Source: JBAQMG01 sp049302575 (lineage in GTDB: Bacteria; Bacillota; Desulfitobacteriia; Desulfitobacteriales; Desulfitobacteriaceae). Taken from it: a DNA stretch of 25,918 nt. Position numbers and translations under genes: made by a program. This document shows, piece after piece, positions 14,616 through 22,321 of this stretch. Each line of letters begins with the position of its first letter. The stretch's first letter is position 1. The notes beneath the pieces were generated by a model that saw only the letters and a program-made list of their open reading frames with translations, did no database searches and was not told the DNA's origin. The stretch lies in the NCBI GenBank assembly GCA_049302575.1, contig JBAQMG010000058.1:1-25918 (forward strand), given 5' to 3'.

Positions 14616-15363
14616 GCGAATTATTCCTTGCTTAGATGTTCATAATGGACGGGTAGTTAAGGGCACGAATTTTGTACAATTACGCGATGCGGGTGATCCG
14701 GTTGAACTTGCAGCTATCTATGACCGTGAAGGAGCAGATGAACTGATCTTTTTAGATATAACTGCTTCCTCCGATGGACGAAAAACTATGATTGATGTGG
14801 TTCGTCGTACGGCCGAGCAAGTTTTTATTCCCTTTACGATTGGGGGAGGCTTACGTAGTAATGAAGATATTCGCTTGGTCTTAAGAGCTGGTGCAGATAA
14901 AGTTTCTCTGAATACGTCTGCAGTCCAAAATCCTCGTCTTATTCAAGAAGGTGCTTATGCCTTCGGCAGCCAGTGTATCGTCGTGGCCATTGATGCTCGT
15001 CAAGTTGAAGCTGGGCGCTGGGAGGTTTATATACATGGAGGGAGGACCCCAACTGGCAAAGATGTCTTGCAATGGGCCGAAGAGGCGGAGGCTTTAGGCG
15101 CGGGTGAAATTCTCTTAACCTCGATGGATCGGGATGGGACTAAGTCAGGCTATGATTTAGAGTTAACGCGAGCAGTCAGCAGGGCAGTTTCTATGCCAGT
15201 GATTGCCAGTGGTGGAGTTGGAACCCTGGAACATATGGCCGAGGGCTTGACGCTTGGTGAGGCTGATGCTGTTTTGGCAGCGTCAATCTTTCATTATCGG
15301 GAATATAGTATCGATGAAGCAAAACGCTATTTAGAAGAGCGTAAAATTCCAGTACGCAGGTGA
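14605..15363 (+). CDS. hisF: HisF, cyclase subunit of imidazoleglycerol-phosphate synthase
   Basis: The 252-residue TIM barrel forms imidazoleglycerol phosphate and AICAR from PRFAR and the ammonia delivered by HisH. Catalytic Asp11 (RIIPCLDVHNG) and Asp130 (VAIDARQVE) are present, with the two phosphate loops GGGLRS and ASGGVG, and LLTSMDRDGTKSGYD. It starts within the end of hisA. Directly after its stop codon a strong heptamer-framed hairpin separates it from hisIE. Confidence 0.97.
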   Translation: MLAKRIIPCLDVHNGRVVKGTNFVQLRDAGDPVELAAIYDREGADELIFLDITASSDGRKTMIDVVRRTAEQVFIPFTIGGGLRSNEDIRLVLRAGADKVSLNTSAVQNPRLIQEGAYAFGSQCIVVAIDARQVEAGRWEVYIHGGRTPTGKDVLQWAEEAEALGAGEILLTSMDRDGTKSGYDLELTRAVSRAVSMPVIASGGVGTLEHMAEGLTLGEADAVLAASIFHYREYSIDEAKRYLEERKIPVRR

Positions 15364-15426
15364 GCGCGAAGCGCCAATTCGAGGCGCGATGTGCGATGCG
15401 CGAGGCACGTTGTGCATCGCGCATCG
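15364..15426. repeat. GC-rich heptamer array and long GTT-loop hairpin between hisF and hisIE
   Basis: Starting at the base after the hisF stop, the sequence divides into 7-base words (GCGCGAA, GCGCCAA, one 6-base word, then GCGCGAT, GTGCGAT, GCGCGAG, GCACGTT, GTGCATC, GCGCATC). The last part forms a hairpin with 15-base arms, 15394-15408 and 15412-15426, with one G-A mismatch and the loop GTT. No T-run follows, so it is not a standard terminator. The hisIE ribosome binding site is five bases downstream. Its G+C is far above that of its neighbours. Confidence 0.75.
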
Positions 15427-15445
15427 AAGAAAGGGTGGAATTCAT

Positions 15446-16135
15446 ATGGAAAATAAAATATTAGCGCCGGATGCAGGAGGACAAACTTGGCAGCTTGAGG
15501 CTATACGCTGGAATGCAGACGGACTGATTCCGGCTATTGTACAAGATGTAGATTCTCGAGAAGTCTTGATGCTGGCTTACATGAATGAAGAGGCCTTGAA
15601 ATTAACCCTCAGTGAGCAACGGGCTTGGTTTTATAGCAGAAGTCGGCAAAGCCTATGGCGTAAAGGTGAGACCTCTGGACACACTCAAAAGGTGCTGAAC
15701 ATACGTTTTGATTGTGATCAGGATGCGCTCCTGCTTTTTGTGGAGCAGACGGGTATGGCTTGTCACGAAAACTTTTTTTCGTGTTTTCATTATCTAGCAG
15801 GGAATCAAGGTTTCCAAATCATCGGTACTCCAGAGCAAAGACCTGTCCCCTCGTTCGGAATTGTCCTAGAACAACTTACCCAAGTCATTCATTCGCGTCA
15901 CCTTAAACGCCCGGAAGGTGCCTATACAACTTACTTATTTGAAAAAGGAATCGACAAAATCCTTAAAAAGGTTGGAGAAGAAACTGCCGAAGTAATTATT
16001 GCTGCAAAAAATGCTGCTCCAGATGAGATTCGTTATGAAGTAGCCGATCTTTTCTATCATTTGTTAGTTATGCTGGAGGAACGTGGGGTTGATTTAGCAG
16101 AAATCGCAGGGGAACTAGCTGGTCGAAGAAAATAG
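15446..16135 (+). CDS. hisIE: HisIE, phosphoribosyl-AMP cyclohydrolase / phosphoribosyl-ATP pyrophosphatase
   Basis: A 229-residue fusion for steps 2 and 3 of histidine synthesis. The HisI half (about 1-125) has MLAYMNEEAL, SRSRQSLWRKGETSGH, and the metal site DCDQD (89-93) with Cys106, His107 and Cys113 in MACHENFFSCF. The HisE half (about 136-229) has YTTYLFEKGIDKILKKVGEE, EVIIAAKN and EVADLFYHLLVML. ATG 15446 is chosen because AAGGGTGG precedes it by seven bases; the frame is open back to 15389, but that part is the repeat array. Last gene of the histidine cluster; no clear terminator follows. Confidence 0.96.
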   Translation: MENKILAPDAGGQTWQLEAIRWNADGLIPAIVQDVDSREVLMLAYMNEEALKLTLSEQRAWFYSRSRQSLWRKGETSGHTQKVLNIRFDCDQDALLLFVEQTGMACHENFFSCFHYLAGNQGFQIIGTPEQRPVPSFGIVLEQLTQVIHSRHLKRPEGAYTTYLFEKGIDKILKKVGEETAEVIIAAKNAAPDEIRYEVADLFYHLLVMLEERGVDLAEIAGELAGRRK

Positions 16136-16185
16136 CCCTACATTGATTAAATTGCTAAAAACTGTTATGCTAGAGTCGAACTTGT

Positions 16186-16462
16186 ATGGAACGAGGGGTA
16201 AGTGTCGTTGTTGATGGAACATCAATCTTAGATCCACCTAAACTCGTCATATTTTTAGATGTTTCGGCGGATGAGGCTCTTCGGAGGGTTAAGCAGCGCG
16301 GTCGTGAAGACGAATTGAAGTTATTGGCGTAAGCTACATGATGTAGATACTCATTATTACGAGGGATATAAGGCGTCAAAACTGCTAAAGATGAATGTTG
16401 ATGATTTGGATTTCGTTAATAACCAAGGTGATTGTGAATTTATTGTAGACGCTATCAAATAG
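16186..16462 (+). pseudogene. broken deoxynucleoside kinase remnant
   Basis: In one frame, 16186-16332 reads PPKLVIFLDVSADEALRRVKQRGRE, with the first part uncertain, and ends at TAA 16330-16332. The continuation is in another frame from 16331: KLHDVDTHYYEGYKASKLLKMN, then VDDLDFVNNQGDCEFIVDAI to the TAG at 16460-16462. This is the C-terminal third of the deoxyguanosine/deoxyadenosine kinase family (compare LIYLDVS, KRGR, DDLDFV). The P-loop N-terminus is missing and the two pieces are frame-shifted, so it cannot encode a working kinase. It lies between hisIE and the peptidase gene, in a spacer of about 370 bases that holds nothing else. Confidence 0.8.
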
Positions 16463-16503
16463 CAGTTGGATAAATTAGGGAAAGTACAAGAGGAGGAGAA
16501 TAT

Positions 16504-17694
16504 ATGTTCAGACCGTCGTTAGAAGAATTACAACAGCGAATTGCAATATTACAAACGAATTTAAGTAAGAATGAAGTTTCTGGGGCCTTGATTTTTCAAA
16601 ATGCGGATCTCTATTATTATACTGGTAGAATTGGACATGCTTGTTTCTTTGTACCAGTTGAAGGAACTCCCATATTTTTGAGTCGACAGCCTAGAGAGTC
16701 GCTAGAGAACTTGCCTTGGACTGTTCAAAACTATAATAGTTGGAGTGATCTTGGACGTGTTCTAAAGGATTTTAGTTATCCTTTGCCTGGACAATTAGGA
16801 TTGGAATTTGACGTGATTCCTACAGCGGTGTATTTTAAGATTCAAAAGATATTCAAAAATCTGGATTTAGTTGACATTAGCTTGCTGATTCGCAAGCAAA
16901 GGGCTATTAAATCAGCTTGGGAAATTGCAATAATGCAGGAAACTGCTTGTAAGAATAAATTAATTTGGGACAAAGTTCCAGAAATGATAGCACAGTCAAA
17001 GACGGATCTAGAACTTAGTGCTTTATTTGAGGCAGAGTCTAGACGTCAAGGGCATATGGGCATAGTACGGTTACGTAGCTTTAATATGGAAATGTCACTT
17101 TCGTGTGTTTTAGGTGACGAAAAAGGGGCTTTGCCGAGTCATATTGATTCACCGATAACTGGTCTAGGTTTTACTGAAGCTTTTCCATTTGGGGCTTCAG
17201 GGGCAATTTTACAACCTGGTAAACCAATTTCAATTGATTTTGGTGGTTGTTATGCAGGCTATATAGCTGATCAAACAAGAATGTTTGCCATCAATCAACT
17301 TGATCAACATATCATGGATACCTTTAATTTAGCCTTAACTATTCAAGAAAAAGTGGTAAGTGTGGCCAGAGCTGGGATAACTTGTGGGGAACTCTATGAG
17401 CTTGCTAGAGGTACGGCTATAAAAGCTGGTGCGCAGGATAATTTTATGGGAGCGAACGGCGGTGTTCCTTACATCGGACACGGTGTTGGTTTGGAAATAG
17501 ACGAGCTTCCAGTGGTGGCACGAGGTTCCAAGGAAATTTTAGAAGAGGGTATGATAATAGCACTCGAACCTAAGTTTGCCTTACCTGGAATTGGAGCAGT
17601 TGGAATAGAAAATTGCTATGAAGTACAAGCTGGCGGACTAATCAAGCTATCTTTATTACCAGATGACCTAAGGATTGTGAAAGTCAAAGCTTAG
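16504..17694 (+). CDS. M24-family metallopeptidase (Xaa-Pro aminopeptidase-like)
   Basis: A 396-residue cytoplasmic protein with a creatinase-type N-terminal domain (about 1-150, including ALIFQNADLYYYTG) and a pita-bread C-terminal domain. All five metal ligands can be placed: Asp245 (SIDFGG), Asp256 (ADQTR), His326 (GHGVGLEIDE), Glu355 (ALEPKF) and Glu369 (GIENCYE). A two-metal hydrolase of the Xaa-Pro dipeptidase/aminopeptidase type is therefore likely active; the exact substrate is unknown. It starts after AGAGGAGGAG. The neighbours give no pathway clue. Confidence 0.88.
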   Translation: MFRPSLEELQQRIAILQTNLSKNEVSGALIFQNADLYYYTGRIGHACFFVPVEGTPIFLSRQPRESLENLPWTVQNYNSWSDLGRVLKDFSYPLPGQLGLEFDVIPTAVYFKIQKIFKNLDLVDISLLIRKQRAIKSAWEIAIMQETACKNKLIWDKVPEMIAQSKTDLELSALFEAESRRQGHMGIVRLRSFNMEMSLSCVLGDEKGALPSHIDSPITGLGFTEAFPFGASGAILQPGKPISIDFGGCYAGYIADQTRMFAINQLDQHIMDTFNLALTIQEKVVSVARAGITCGELYELARGTAIKAGAQDNFMGANGGVPYIGHGVGLEIDELPVVARGSKEILEEGMIIALEPKFALPGIGAVGIENCYEVQAGGLIKLSLLPDDLRIVKVKA

Positions 17695-17739
17695 AGTTGA
17701 ATATTTCTTGTATTACAATATAGAATTTGCGAAAAACTA

Positions 17740-17775
17740 CTCCTGAACAAAACAATTTAGAAATAGTTTCAGGAG
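17740..17775 (+). promoter_or_regulatory. hairpin that can hide the next gene's ribosome binding site
   Basis: CTCCTGAA (17740-17747) pairs perfectly with TTCAGGAG (17768-17775) over a 20-base loop. The 3' arm includes most of the AGGAGGG ribosome binding site of the gene starting at 17785. The pairing could reduce or regulate its translation. Confidence 0.45.
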
Positions 17776-17784
17776 GGAGAAACG

Positions 17785-18387
17785 TTGCAGGAAAAGAGAT
17801 CTAATAAAGATTACAAAGCCTTACAATGGACGGGTATCCTAGCAGCTATAGCGACCACTATTTTAGCTATAACTGCCCTTGTCACTGTTTATGTCACGGT
17901 TTCTGCTTGGAAGGAGGAAAGGGAGTCTGCTCGGCCCTATTTGTCTCTAAAGGAATCTCCTAAAATTGAACCAGCAGAAAGTTTGAATTTGGAATTTTTA
18001 TTTAATAATGTTGGGGTTCACCCAGCTACAAATATGGTAAGCAAGACGCTAGTTTTTAACGATAACCTTGCTGAGCAGCCAATTCATAACGATGAATTCG
18101 ACCTAGTTAATGAAATACCCAAAGACAATTCGTCAAGTTTATTAATAAGTTTGGATAAGAAAGATCTTGATCCAGCTTCCCTAAATACTAATCCTTACTT
18201 TATTGTCATTCGCTTAGGGTATTATGATCCGGTTTTAAAAGAACGCTATAATCAAATAGTCTTTTTAAAGTGGAATGGTATCAGAAATGGAAAACTACAA
18301 CCGATCATGCAGATTAGCGCTGCGGAAAAAGGCAAAATTCTGGAGTATTTTTCTTTAAATAAAATTGATCCTAATAGTATGATTTAG
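17785..18387 (+). CDS. membrane-anchored protein of unknown function
   Basis: 200 residues, not recognised. A short basic N-terminus is followed by one hydrophobic helix (about 14-38, ILAAIATTILAITALVTVYV and onward), then a charged segment WKEERESARPYL and a soluble domain of alternating strands, with no cysteines and no catalytic motif that I can identify. The SARPYLSL / NVGVHPATN pattern recalls uncharacterised single-span proteins in Firmicutes. It starts at a TTG behind AGGAGGGA, which can pair with upstream sequence. The stop is followed by the second IS605-like relic and a strong terminator. Confidence 0.75.
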   Translation: MQEKRSNKDYKALQWTGILAAIATTILAITALVTVYVTVSAWKEERESARPYLSLKESPKIEPAESLNLEFLFNNVGVHPATNMVSKTLVFNDNLAEQPIHNDEFDLVNEIPKDNSSSLLISLDKKDLDPASLNTNPYFIVIRLGYYDPVLKERYNQIVFLKWNGIRNGKLQPIMQISAAEKGKILEYFSLNKIDPNSMI

Positions 18388-18412
18388 CTGTTCTTTGATT
18401 TAGAGAAAATCG

Positions 18413-18545
18413 AGCGAACTAGCTTCGCTCTATGATTCAGTAGGGGTCTCTAACCTCCCCCACTGAATGATAAGGTATAATAATGAATTGCGCCGAATTC
18501 AGCTCCCTTATAGAAGTGGGAGACTTCTTCTAGCACTTGGTTAAA
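18413..18545 (+). mobile_element. IS200/IS605-like right-end (omega-RNA-like) relic, copy 2
   Basis: Second copy of the element at 1737-1870, same orientation, roughly 90% identical. The 12-bp GC-rich stem has one mismatch here (ATTCAGTAGGGG against CCCCCACTGAAT), the GCCGAATTCGGC palindrome has one change, and the GAAGT / ACTTC hairpin and the terminal CACTTGGTTAAA are kept. It starts 25 bases after a stop codon. There is no tnpA or tnpB upstream; only this right-end portion is shared by the two loci. A terminator follows within nine bases. Confidence 0.6.
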
Positions 18546-18553
18546 AGGTTAAA

Positions 18554-18598
18554 AAAAAGGACGTAGAGAATTTTGTGAGAATTCTCTACGTCCTTTTT
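18554..18598. terminator. strong bidirectional intrinsic terminator
   Basis: A 19-bp perfect stem, AAAAAGGACGTAGAGAATT (18554-18572) and its complement (18580-18598), with a 7-base loop; runs of A before and T after make it work on both strands. It ends transcription of the upstream unit and isolates the diguanylate cyclase gene. Confidence 0.92.
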
Positions 18599-18680
18599 AT
18601 AGTAAGATATTTTCTTAAAGGATTTTTTCCATCTGTGCAGAATAATATATATACTGAATTTTTCGTGTAGTAGGTGGGAC

Positions 18681-20078
18681 ATGATGACGAATCAGCTACC
18701 AGAGTTAATTGAAAAACTGGATCAATTCTCTCTTTCTTCTGTCTTGGAGGCCTTACCCGACGGTATCCTCCTATTAGATGAAATGGGACAGGTTCTGTAT
18801 GTAAATCGTAAATTTACAGATATTACTGGATACCAATATCAAGAGTTTATTGGTTTATCACATTTTCAAGTAGTAAGTCTTTTACTTGTTAAGTCAGATT
18901 TAGAATATTCTGTTATCTGGAGTCTGTTTCAACAGGCTTTAAACGGGGTGCCATTTACTGCCCAAAGAACCTATTATCATCGTGAAGGTTACTCTGTTCC
19001 AATAGAACTTTTTGAGGACCCTGTTTTAGATAAGAGCGGCCGTCCAAGTGGTGTTATGTTGGTGATTAAGGACTTACATGCCCATTTGATTCTGAAGGTT
19101 GCGGAAACTGTCAACTCTTCACTAAAATTGAAAGAAATATTGAAAAATACAGTACAGGCAATTGTGCAACATGTTGGACTTTTTTCTAGTGCAATATTTA
19201 TTTTAGATCAGAAGGAAAATCTACTCAGACTAACTGCTAGTACCATACTGACTGAGGATGAACTAAAAAATGTAATATTTCCAATCGGAATAGGTGCCCC
19301 AGGACTTATTGCTCAGAACCGTCAGCCAATGTATGTGACTAATCTTGAGGAAGATCCCTTGATAAATGCGTATTCCCGTCCCAAACTTGGGCGAAGATCA
19401 AGTATCGGTTTTCCCTTGATTTGTAAGGGAGATGTTGTCGGAGTCATTGCCTTTGATGCGGAAACTATCCGAGAATTTAGCGAGAAAGAAAAGAATCTTT
19501 TCCAAGTTATTGCCAATCAAGTCGCTATAGCCTTATATAATGCCAATTTATTTGCTGAATTAGAGCAGTTATCTATTACAGATGGTCTAACAGGGTTATA
19601 TAATCATCGATATTTTCAGGAGAAGTTAAAAGAGGAATTTAATTGGTCTAAACGCTATAATCTGAAGTTTAGTTTATTGTTGTTGGACATAGATCATTTT
19701 AAAGTTTATAACGACACGTTTGGACATCCGCAAGGAGATGAACTCCTTAAAACCTTTTCGCAAATCCTACGTGATAATGTGCGCAATTTTGATGTGATAT
19801 GTCGATATGGAGGAGAAGAATTCACTGTAATCTTACGTGATTGTCCAGAATATGAGGCTTATATTATTGCAGAGAGAATACGTATAGCTTGTGAAAATAT
19901 CCGTTTTTTAGGTTGTGATTTTTTGGAGGGAAGACGAGTTACTGTTTCCATAGGGATATCTTTTTATCCACAGGCTCAAACTAGTGCAGATTTACTTAGT
20001 TTTGCCGATAGGGCCCTCTATGAAGTAAAACGTTCTGGACGTAATCGAGTTAAATACTATGAACTTTCCACATCGTAA
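18681..20078 (+). CDS. PAS-GAF-GGDEF diguanylate cyclase
   Basis: A 465-residue soluble signalling protein predicted to make cyclic di-GMP from GTP. Order: PAS (about 20-135, ALPDGILLLDEMGQVLYVNR), GAF (about 150-285, GIGAPGLIAQNRQPMYVTNL), then GGDEF (about 295-460). The active site is GGEEF (377-381), and the RxxD inhibitory site RNFD is at 368-371, five residues before it, so product inhibition is expected. DGLTGLYNHRYF and LLLDIDHFKVYNDTFGH are intact, so the cyclase is probably active. No membrane helix. ATG 18684 may be the true start: AGGTGGG (18672-18678) is too close to ATG 18681. No EAL domain. Monocistronic by context, with the terminator upstream. Confidence 0.93.
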   Translation: MMTNQLPELIEKLDQFSLSSVLEALPDGILLLDEMGQVLYVNRKFTDITGYQYQEFIGLSHFQVVSLLLVKSDLEYSVIWSLFQQALNGVPFTAQRTYYHREGYSVPIELFEDPVLDKSGRPSGVMLVIKDLHAHLILKVAETVNSSLKLKEILKNTVQAIVQHVGLFSSAIFILDQKENLLRLTASTILTEDELKNVIFPIGIGAPGLIAQNRQPMYVTNLEEDPLINAYSRPKLGRRSSIGFPLICKGDVVGVIAFDAETIREFSEKEKNLFQVIANQVAIALYNANLFAELEQLSITDGLTGLYNHRYFQEKLKEEFNWSKRYNLKFSLLLLDIDHFKVYNDTFGHPQGDELLKTFSQILRDNVRNFDVICRYGGEEFTVILRDCPEYEAYIIAERIRIACENIRFLGCDFLEGRRVTVSIGISFYPQAQTSADLLSFADRALYEVKRSGRNRVKYYELSTS

Positions 20079-20121
20079 GAAATAATCTGGCTGTAAAATC
20101 ACACATACTTTTATTAAAACC

Positions 20122-20149
20122 TTAAACTTTGCCGTTTAGGGTCTATAAT
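20122..20149 (+). promoter_or_regulatory. weak promoter candidate for patB-nadC-larC
   Basis: TTAAAC (20122-20127), 16 bases, then a perfect TATAAT (20144-20149). The -35 is poor. The same stretch also folds as CCTTAAAC / GTTTAGGG, so it could instead belong to the end of the upstream transcript. Confidence 0.3.
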
Positions 20150-20247
20150 TGTTCTATTTAAAATCTCGTAATAGAATTTTAAAAATAAGGACATAGTCAA
20201 TTAGTGCGGTATATTTTAAGAATTAGTTTGAGAGGAAAGAATAAGGA

Positions 20248-21465
20248 ATGAACTATAACTTTGATCAAATTATTGAACGCGAAAATACTAATTCGGAAAA
20301 GTGGAATTTTAACCAAAAGAACTTCGGAGTAGAAGATGTTCTGCCAATGTGGGTTGCAGATATGGATTTTAGAGCACCACAGCCAGTCATCGAAGCGCTC
20401 GTTAGAAGAGCTGAACATGGCATTTATGGATATTCTAGTGGTACTGACCGATATTTTCAATCAATTATTAATTGGATGAATAAGCGCCATCACTGGAAGA
20501 TTGAAGAGGATTGGATCACCTTTAGTCCGGGTGTTGTCCCTGCTCTACATTGGATTGTTAAAGCGTTTACCAGCCCTGGTGATAAAGTAGTCGTTCAAAC
20601 TCCAGTGTATCACCCTTTTTTTAGAGCAATAAAAAATAATGACTGCGAGATTGTCAATAACCCGTTGAGTTTTGAGCATGAACAATACAAAATGAATTTA
20701 GCTAATTTGGAACAGCAACTCGATCCTAGCGTAAAGTTGTTTTTTCTCTGTAATCCTCATAATCCTGTAGGTAGAGTTTGGCAGGAGGAAGAATTAATTC
20801 AATTAGGGGAGATTTGTCTTAAAAATAAAATCATCATTGTTGCTGATGAAATTCATTCGGACTTGATTTTTAAAGGGTATACGCATGTACCCTTGGCTGG
20901 ACTATCTGAAGAACTTGCCCAATCCACAATTGTTTGCACTTCCCCTAGCAAAACTTTTAATTTAGCAGGGTTACAAATATCAAATATTATTATCCCCAAT
21001 CCCGAATTGCGTAAGGCTTATCGGAAGGTTCTAACACTTAATAATATTAACAGCCCAAATACTTTTGCCATAACGGCTATGGAAGCTGCTTATGGCGAGG
21101 GTGAGGAGTGGTTAGCGCAACTCTTAACTTATTTAGACGGGAATTTGGATTATTTAACTGAGTTTATAACACAGAGAATCCCCAAGGTTAAACTCATCAA
21201 ACCTCAGGGAACTTATCTTGTTTGGTTGGATTTTAGAGAGTTAGGTCTTGAACCGATGGCACTCAAGAATTTTATGTTGCACAAGGCCAAGGTTGCTTTA
21301 AATGAGGGATATATTTTCGGTGAGGGCGGGGAAGGCTTTGAAAGAATAAACATAGCCTGCCCACGTTCCATCCTAACTCAGGGATTAGAAAGAATTGAAA
21401 ATGCTTTACTTAAAAAGGAGAATGAAGTTAATGTTAGTGACATTCCAATTACAGGCAATTATTGA
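20248..21465 (+). CDS. patB: PatB/MalY-type PLP-dependent C-S lyase (cystathionine beta-lyase-like)
   Basis: A 405-residue fold-type I PLP enzyme. Family marks: MWVADMDFRAPQPVIEAL near residue 37, YGYSSGTDRYF, SPGVVPALHWIVKAF, CNPHNPVGRVW, ADEIHSDLIF, and the PLP lysine at about 235 in TSPSKTFNLAGLQ. PatB/MalY members cleave cystathionine or cysteine-type substrates to a thiol, pyruvate and ammonia; some act as regulators or aminotransferases, so the in vivo substrate is open. The start follows GAGAGGAAAG. The 3' end overlaps nadC by 35 bases, which suggests coupled translation. Confidence 0.9.
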   Translation: MNYNFDQIIERENTNSEKWNFNQKNFGVEDVLPMWVADMDFRAPQPVIEALVRRAEHGIYGYSSGTDRYFQSIINWMNKRHHWKIEEDWITFSPGVVPALHWIVKAFTSPGDKVVVQTPVYHPFFRAIKNNDCEIVNNPLSFEHEQYKMNLANLEQQLDPSVKLFFLCNPHNPVGRVWQEEELIQLGEICLKNKIIIVADEIHSDLIFKGYTHVPLAGLSEELAQSTIVCTSPSKTFNLAGLQISNIIIPNPELRKAYRKVLTLNNINSPNTFAITAMEAAYGEGEEWLAQLLTYLDGNLDYLTEFITQRIPKVKLIKPQGTYLVWLDFRELGLEPMALKNFMLHKAKVALNEGYIFGEGGEGFERINIACPRSILTQGLERIENALLKKENEVNVSDIPITGNY

Positions 21466-22321
21466 TCGAGCGCTTGAAGAGGATCTTGGGACAGGTGATC
21501 TTAGCGCTCAGATATTACCTGAGGGTCTAGTGGGACAGGCTAAACTATATTCTAAAGGGACTGCAATTGTTGCAGGAATCGAATTAGTTAAACAAGTGTT
21601 CCAACGTGTAGACACAAGGATTACGGTTAAAGTTCTTATAAATGACGGTGAGAATGTCTTTCCTGGATCTATAGTGATGGAACTTAGTGGACCACTAGCG
21701 AGTATTCTCATGGCAGAGCGGACTGCTCTAAACTTTATTCAACATTTATCAGGGGTTGCGACAGCTACTAGGGAGGCAGTCGAGCTAGTTAACGGGTTAC
21801 CTGTTCGAATAGCAGATACCAGAAAAACACTGGCTGGTCTCAGAGCTTTACAAAAATACGCGGTGCAAGTTGGTGGTGGCTTTAATCATCGCTATGGATT
21901 ATATGATGCAGTGTTGTTAAAGGATAATCATTTAACATCATTGGGCGGATTAACGACAGCTGTAGAGCTGGCTCGACAAAAGATAGGTCATATGGTTAAG
22001 CTTGAAGTTGAGTGTGAAAGTCTAGCACAGGTTCAGGAAGCACTTGCTTGTGGCGTGGACGTGATAATGTTGGATAATATGACTACAGAACAGATGCGCG
22101 AAGCGGTTGTTTTTGTTAACCATCGGGTGATTGTCGAGGCATCTGGTGGAATTAAGGCTGGAAACATCAGAGCGGTAGCAGAAACTGGGGTTGACATTAT
22201 CTCCCTCGGAGCCTTAACCCATTCCGTCAAGTCTATGGACTTCAGCTTGGATGTTGGCGATATTAAGCTTGCTACTCGTCAACGGATACAAAGTGATAGG
22301 AGTGAGGCTGAGACACAGTAA
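21431..22321 (+). CDS. nadC: NadC, quinolinate phosphoribosyltransferase
   Basis: Makes nicotinate mononucleotide from quinolinate and PRPP in de novo NAD synthesis; about 296 residues. Seen: RALEEDLGTGDLS, AERTALNFIQHLSGVAT, ADTRKTLAGLRALQKYAV, GGGFNHRYGLYDAVLLKDNH, KLEVECESL, MLDNM and EASGGI. The usual DTRKTTPGLR reads DTRKTLAGLR here, replacing Thr-Pro with Leu-Ala; the other active-site residues (Arg, Lys, His) look intact. ATG 21431 is preferred since AAGGAG ends at 21420; ATG 21422 would be only one base away. nadA and nadB are not nearby. The last base overlaps the larC ATG (TAATG). Confidence 0.93.
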   Translation: MLVTFQLQAIIDRALEEDLGTGDLSAQILPEGLVGQAKLYSKGTAIVAGIELVKQVFQRVDTRITVKVLINDGENVFPGSIVMELSGPLASILMAERTALNFIQHLSGVATATREAVELVNGLPVRIADTRKTLAGLRALQKYAVQVGGGFNHRYGLYDAVLLKDNHLTSLGGLTTAVELARQKIGHMVKLEVECESLAQVQEALACGVDVIMLDNMTTEQMREAVVFVNHRVIVEASGGIKAGNIRAVAETGVDIISLGALTHSVKSMDFSLDVGDIKLATRQRIQSDRSEAETQ

